Below, piece after piece: positions 14,207-15,456 of a DNA stretch of 15,456 nucleotides (its first letter is position 1; every line of letters begins with the position of its first letter). The notes under the pieces are model-generated. The model did no database searches and had not been told where the DNA came from. It saw only the letters and a list, made by a program, of their open reading frames with translations. Made by a program: the position numbers and the translations under genes. The DNA comes from Collimonas sp. UBA1456. GTDB taxonomy: Bacteria > Pseudomonadota > Gammaproteobacteria > Burkholderiales > Burkholderiaceae_D. The DNA lies in the NCBI GenBank assembly GCA_002325825.1, contig DCSW01000009.1, forward strand, positions 1 through 15,456, given 5' to 3'.

Positions 14207-14932
14207 ATGCGACAAATTGTTCTGGATACCGAAACTACCGGCCTTAACCCGCGCACCGGCGACCGCATCATCGAAATCGGCTGCGTCGAATTGCTGAATC
14301 GACGCTTGACCGGCAATAATTTTCATCGCTACATCAATCCAGAACACGATTCGGAGGAGGGGGCGCTGGCAGTTCACGGCTTGACCACCGCCTTTCTGAG
14401 CGACAAGCCGAAGTTCGCCGAGATATTCGAAGAACTGCGCGAATATATATGCGGCGCTCAAGTTATCATCCACAATGCGCCGTTCGACTTGAGTTTCCTC
14501 GACGCCGAATACAAGCGGCTGGGAAAGGGGCCGTTCAGCGCCGACATAGCCGGTGTCATCGACACGCTGGTTCGGGCCAAAGAAATGTACCTGGGCAGGC
14601 GCAACTCTCTTAATGCTCTGTGCGATCGCTACGGCATCTCGAATGCACATCGCGCATTGCACGGCGCGTTGCTCGACTCGGAATTGTTGGCAGAGGTGTA
14701 TCTCGCCATGACCCGCGGCCAGAACAGTTTCAGCATCGACCACGGCGGTAATCATAACGACTCCGACAGTGAAAGCGCGGCGCTGGAGTTGCTGCCGCTT
14801 GCCGAAATCTTGGTGCGTACAGCGAGAGCCGAAGAACTCGCCGAGCACGAGCTTGTATTGAACGGCCTAGACAAGGATGCGAAGGGTAACTGCATTTGGC
14901 GTCATTCACCCGTAGAACCGGCCAAAAATTAG
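14207..14932 (+). CDS. dnaQ: DNA polymerase III epsilon subunit (3'-5' proofreading exonuclease)
   Basis: Epsilon is the proofreading subunit of the polymerase III core. From ATG 14207 the protein has 241 residues. The DEDDh motifs are complete: ExoI LDTETTG with Asp7 and Glu9, ExoII HNAPFDLSFLD with Asp94, and ExoIII HGALLDSELLAEVY with His152 and Asp157. The C-terminal part (about 180-241) matches in position the segment that contacts the polymerase alpha subunit in E. coli. A TTG two codons upstream (14201) is open but unlikely as a start. It is followed after about 76 bp by the tRNA-Val gene, a linkage seen in other Burkholderiales. It is intact. Confidence 0.95.
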   Translation: MRQIVLDTETTGLNPRTGDRIIEIGCVELLNRRLTGNNFHRYINPEHDSEEGALAVHGLTTAFLSDKPKFAEIFEELREYICGAQVIIHNAPFDLSFLDAEYKRLGKGPFSADIAGVIDTLVRAKEMYLGRRNSLNALCDRYGISNAHRALHGALLDSELLAEVYLAMTRGQNSFSIDHGGNHNDSDSESAALELLPLAEILVRTARAEELAEHELVLNGLDKDAKGNCIWRHSPVEPAKN

Positions 14933-14991
14933 AAATAAAAAATTCTCTAAAAAACCTCTACAAGGTACTAGCCATAAATAGAAAATACTCT

Positions 14992-14997
14992 TATAAT
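14992..14997 (+). promoter_or_regulatory. -10 box of the tRNA-Val gene
   Basis: A perfect TATAAT lies 11 bases before the tRNA 5' end, in very AT-rich DNA. The distance fits a transcript starting a few bases before the mature tRNA. The -35 element is not clear. Confidence 0.4.
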
Positions 14998-15008
14998 TTT
15001 TATTATAT

Positions 15009-15085
15009 AGGCGCGTAGCTCAGCTGGTTAGAGCACTACCTTGACATGGTAGGGGTCGTTGGTTCGAGTCCAATCGTGCCTACCA
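15009..15085 (+). tRNA. tRNA-Val (anticodon GAC)
   Basis: This is a 77-base tRNA with all arms visible. The acceptor AGGCGCG pairs with CGTGCCT (one G-T wobble). The D arm is GCTCAGCTGGTTAGAGC. The anticodon stem CTACC/GGTAG has loop TTGACAT, giving anticodon GAC. The T arm GTTGG/CCAAT has loop TTCGAGT. Discriminator A is followed by an encoded CCA. The sequence closely follows E. coli tRNA-Val(GAC). It reads GUC and GUU valine codons. Confidence 0.96.
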
Positions 15086-15379
15086 GTATTCTTGAAATTG
15101 ATAGAATGCCGGAATAGATTTGATGCAAATTTAAATTTATTTGTAATTGAATATCAGTGAAATAAAAGCGTGTTGCTCGTTTCAATTTCTGCTTTATGTC
15201 TCCGGTAATTTACCCCACTTTTTAAGAAAAGTTAAAAGTAGAGCCTAAGCCTGCAAAGGGCAATTTCTGCTTCTTGGGGTGATGTAGAAGAGCATCCTGT
15301 TCCGACATTTGTTATTGTCAATCCAGGGCCATTTCGTCGCAAATTCCTGAACCTCATCGAGGTATCAAAGCCGCGGTGA
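15086..15379 (+). other. Gene-free stretch with possible short-chain dehydrogenase remnant
   Basis: Positions 15086-15259 are AT-rich and show no gene. At 15260-15379 one plus-strand frame reads WGDVEEHPVPTFVIVNPGPF followed by RRKFLNL and a TGA. This resembles the VTIVNPGPFRTxFL segment of short-chain dehydrogenases but lacks the cofactor and catalytic motifs. It runs into the IS-end repeat. The match is short, so the identity is tentative. Confidence 0.22.
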
Positions 15380-15456
15380 CTAATGTACCGGAACGGAAAG
15401 CGCACTTGGGTCGGCCATGCGGCCATGAATGGCGTATTAAAAGTGTACCACTCCTA
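15367..15456 (+). repeat. IS-end-like repeat, copy B, running off the window
   Basis: The order of blocks is the same as in copy A at 8328-8402: AAAGCCGCG, GACTAATGTACCGG, AAAGCGCAC, TCGGCCATG, GCGTATTAAAAG, then GTGTACCACTCC. It carries a second TGTACC (15444-15449). It is probably the left terminus of another IS21-family element that continues beyond the window. Confidence 0.6.

Noticed and set aside
14114..14848. 244-codon minus-strand open frame
   Set aside because: It is antisense to dnaQ, which has all exonuclease motifs.
1..15456. CRISPR array, prophage, toxin-antitoxin or defence system
   Set aside because: No regularly spaced repeats, phage structural genes, or recognised toxin or defence domains were seen on either strand.

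Overview
The window looks like a chromosomal segment from a betaproteobacterium of order Burkholderiales, probably near Oxalobacteraceae or Burkholderiaceae. This rests on protein similarity recognised by eye and on gene order (cyaY-lptM, ysxC-hemB, gloB-methyltransferase-rnhA-dnaQ-tRNA-Val). Intact housekeeping genes lie next to a long run of broken genes and an insertion-sequence remnant. That pattern fits a host-associated or otherwise relaxed-selection lineage at an early to middle stage of genome reduction, but the lifestyle is inference.

Layout. Positions 1-1371 hold no recognisable intact gene, only a degraded Ala/Pro-rich coding remnant on the minus strand. cyaY (minus) and lptM (plus) are divergent and intact. 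Positions 2100-5802, all minus strand, are a graveyard. In transcription order it holds a di-haem cytochrome c, a deleted resB, a broken ccsB, a truncated HAD phosphatase, msrP without its catalytic cysteine, and a broken msrQ. Then come intact ysxC/engB and hemB (plus). At 8328-9103 an internally deleted IS21-family element abuts the 3' end of an OmpA-domain gene, closed by a strong terminator. From 9222 on the genes are intact: fabI, mltD and gloB on minus; a methyltransferase, rnhA, dnaQ and a tRNA-Val(GAC) on plus. The right edge holds a second copy of the IS-end sequence, running off the window, beside a possible short-chain dehydrogenase remnant.

How the parts fit. The broken genes form one functional theme: a periplasmic c-type cytochrome, the system II machinery (ResB/CcsB) that attaches its haem, and the MsrPQ pair that repairs oxidised periplasmic proteins using a molybdopterin subunit and a haem-bearing membrane subunit. 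Intact genes cover haem precursor synthesis (hemB), iron-sulfur or iron handling (cyaY), ribosome assembly (ysxC), outer-membrane assembly (lptM), fatty-acid synthesis (fabI), peptidoglycan turnover (mltD), methylglyoxal detoxification (gloB) and DNA replication or repair (rnhA, dnaQ). I found no convincing new biological system; the main interest is the coordinated decay and the record of deletions.
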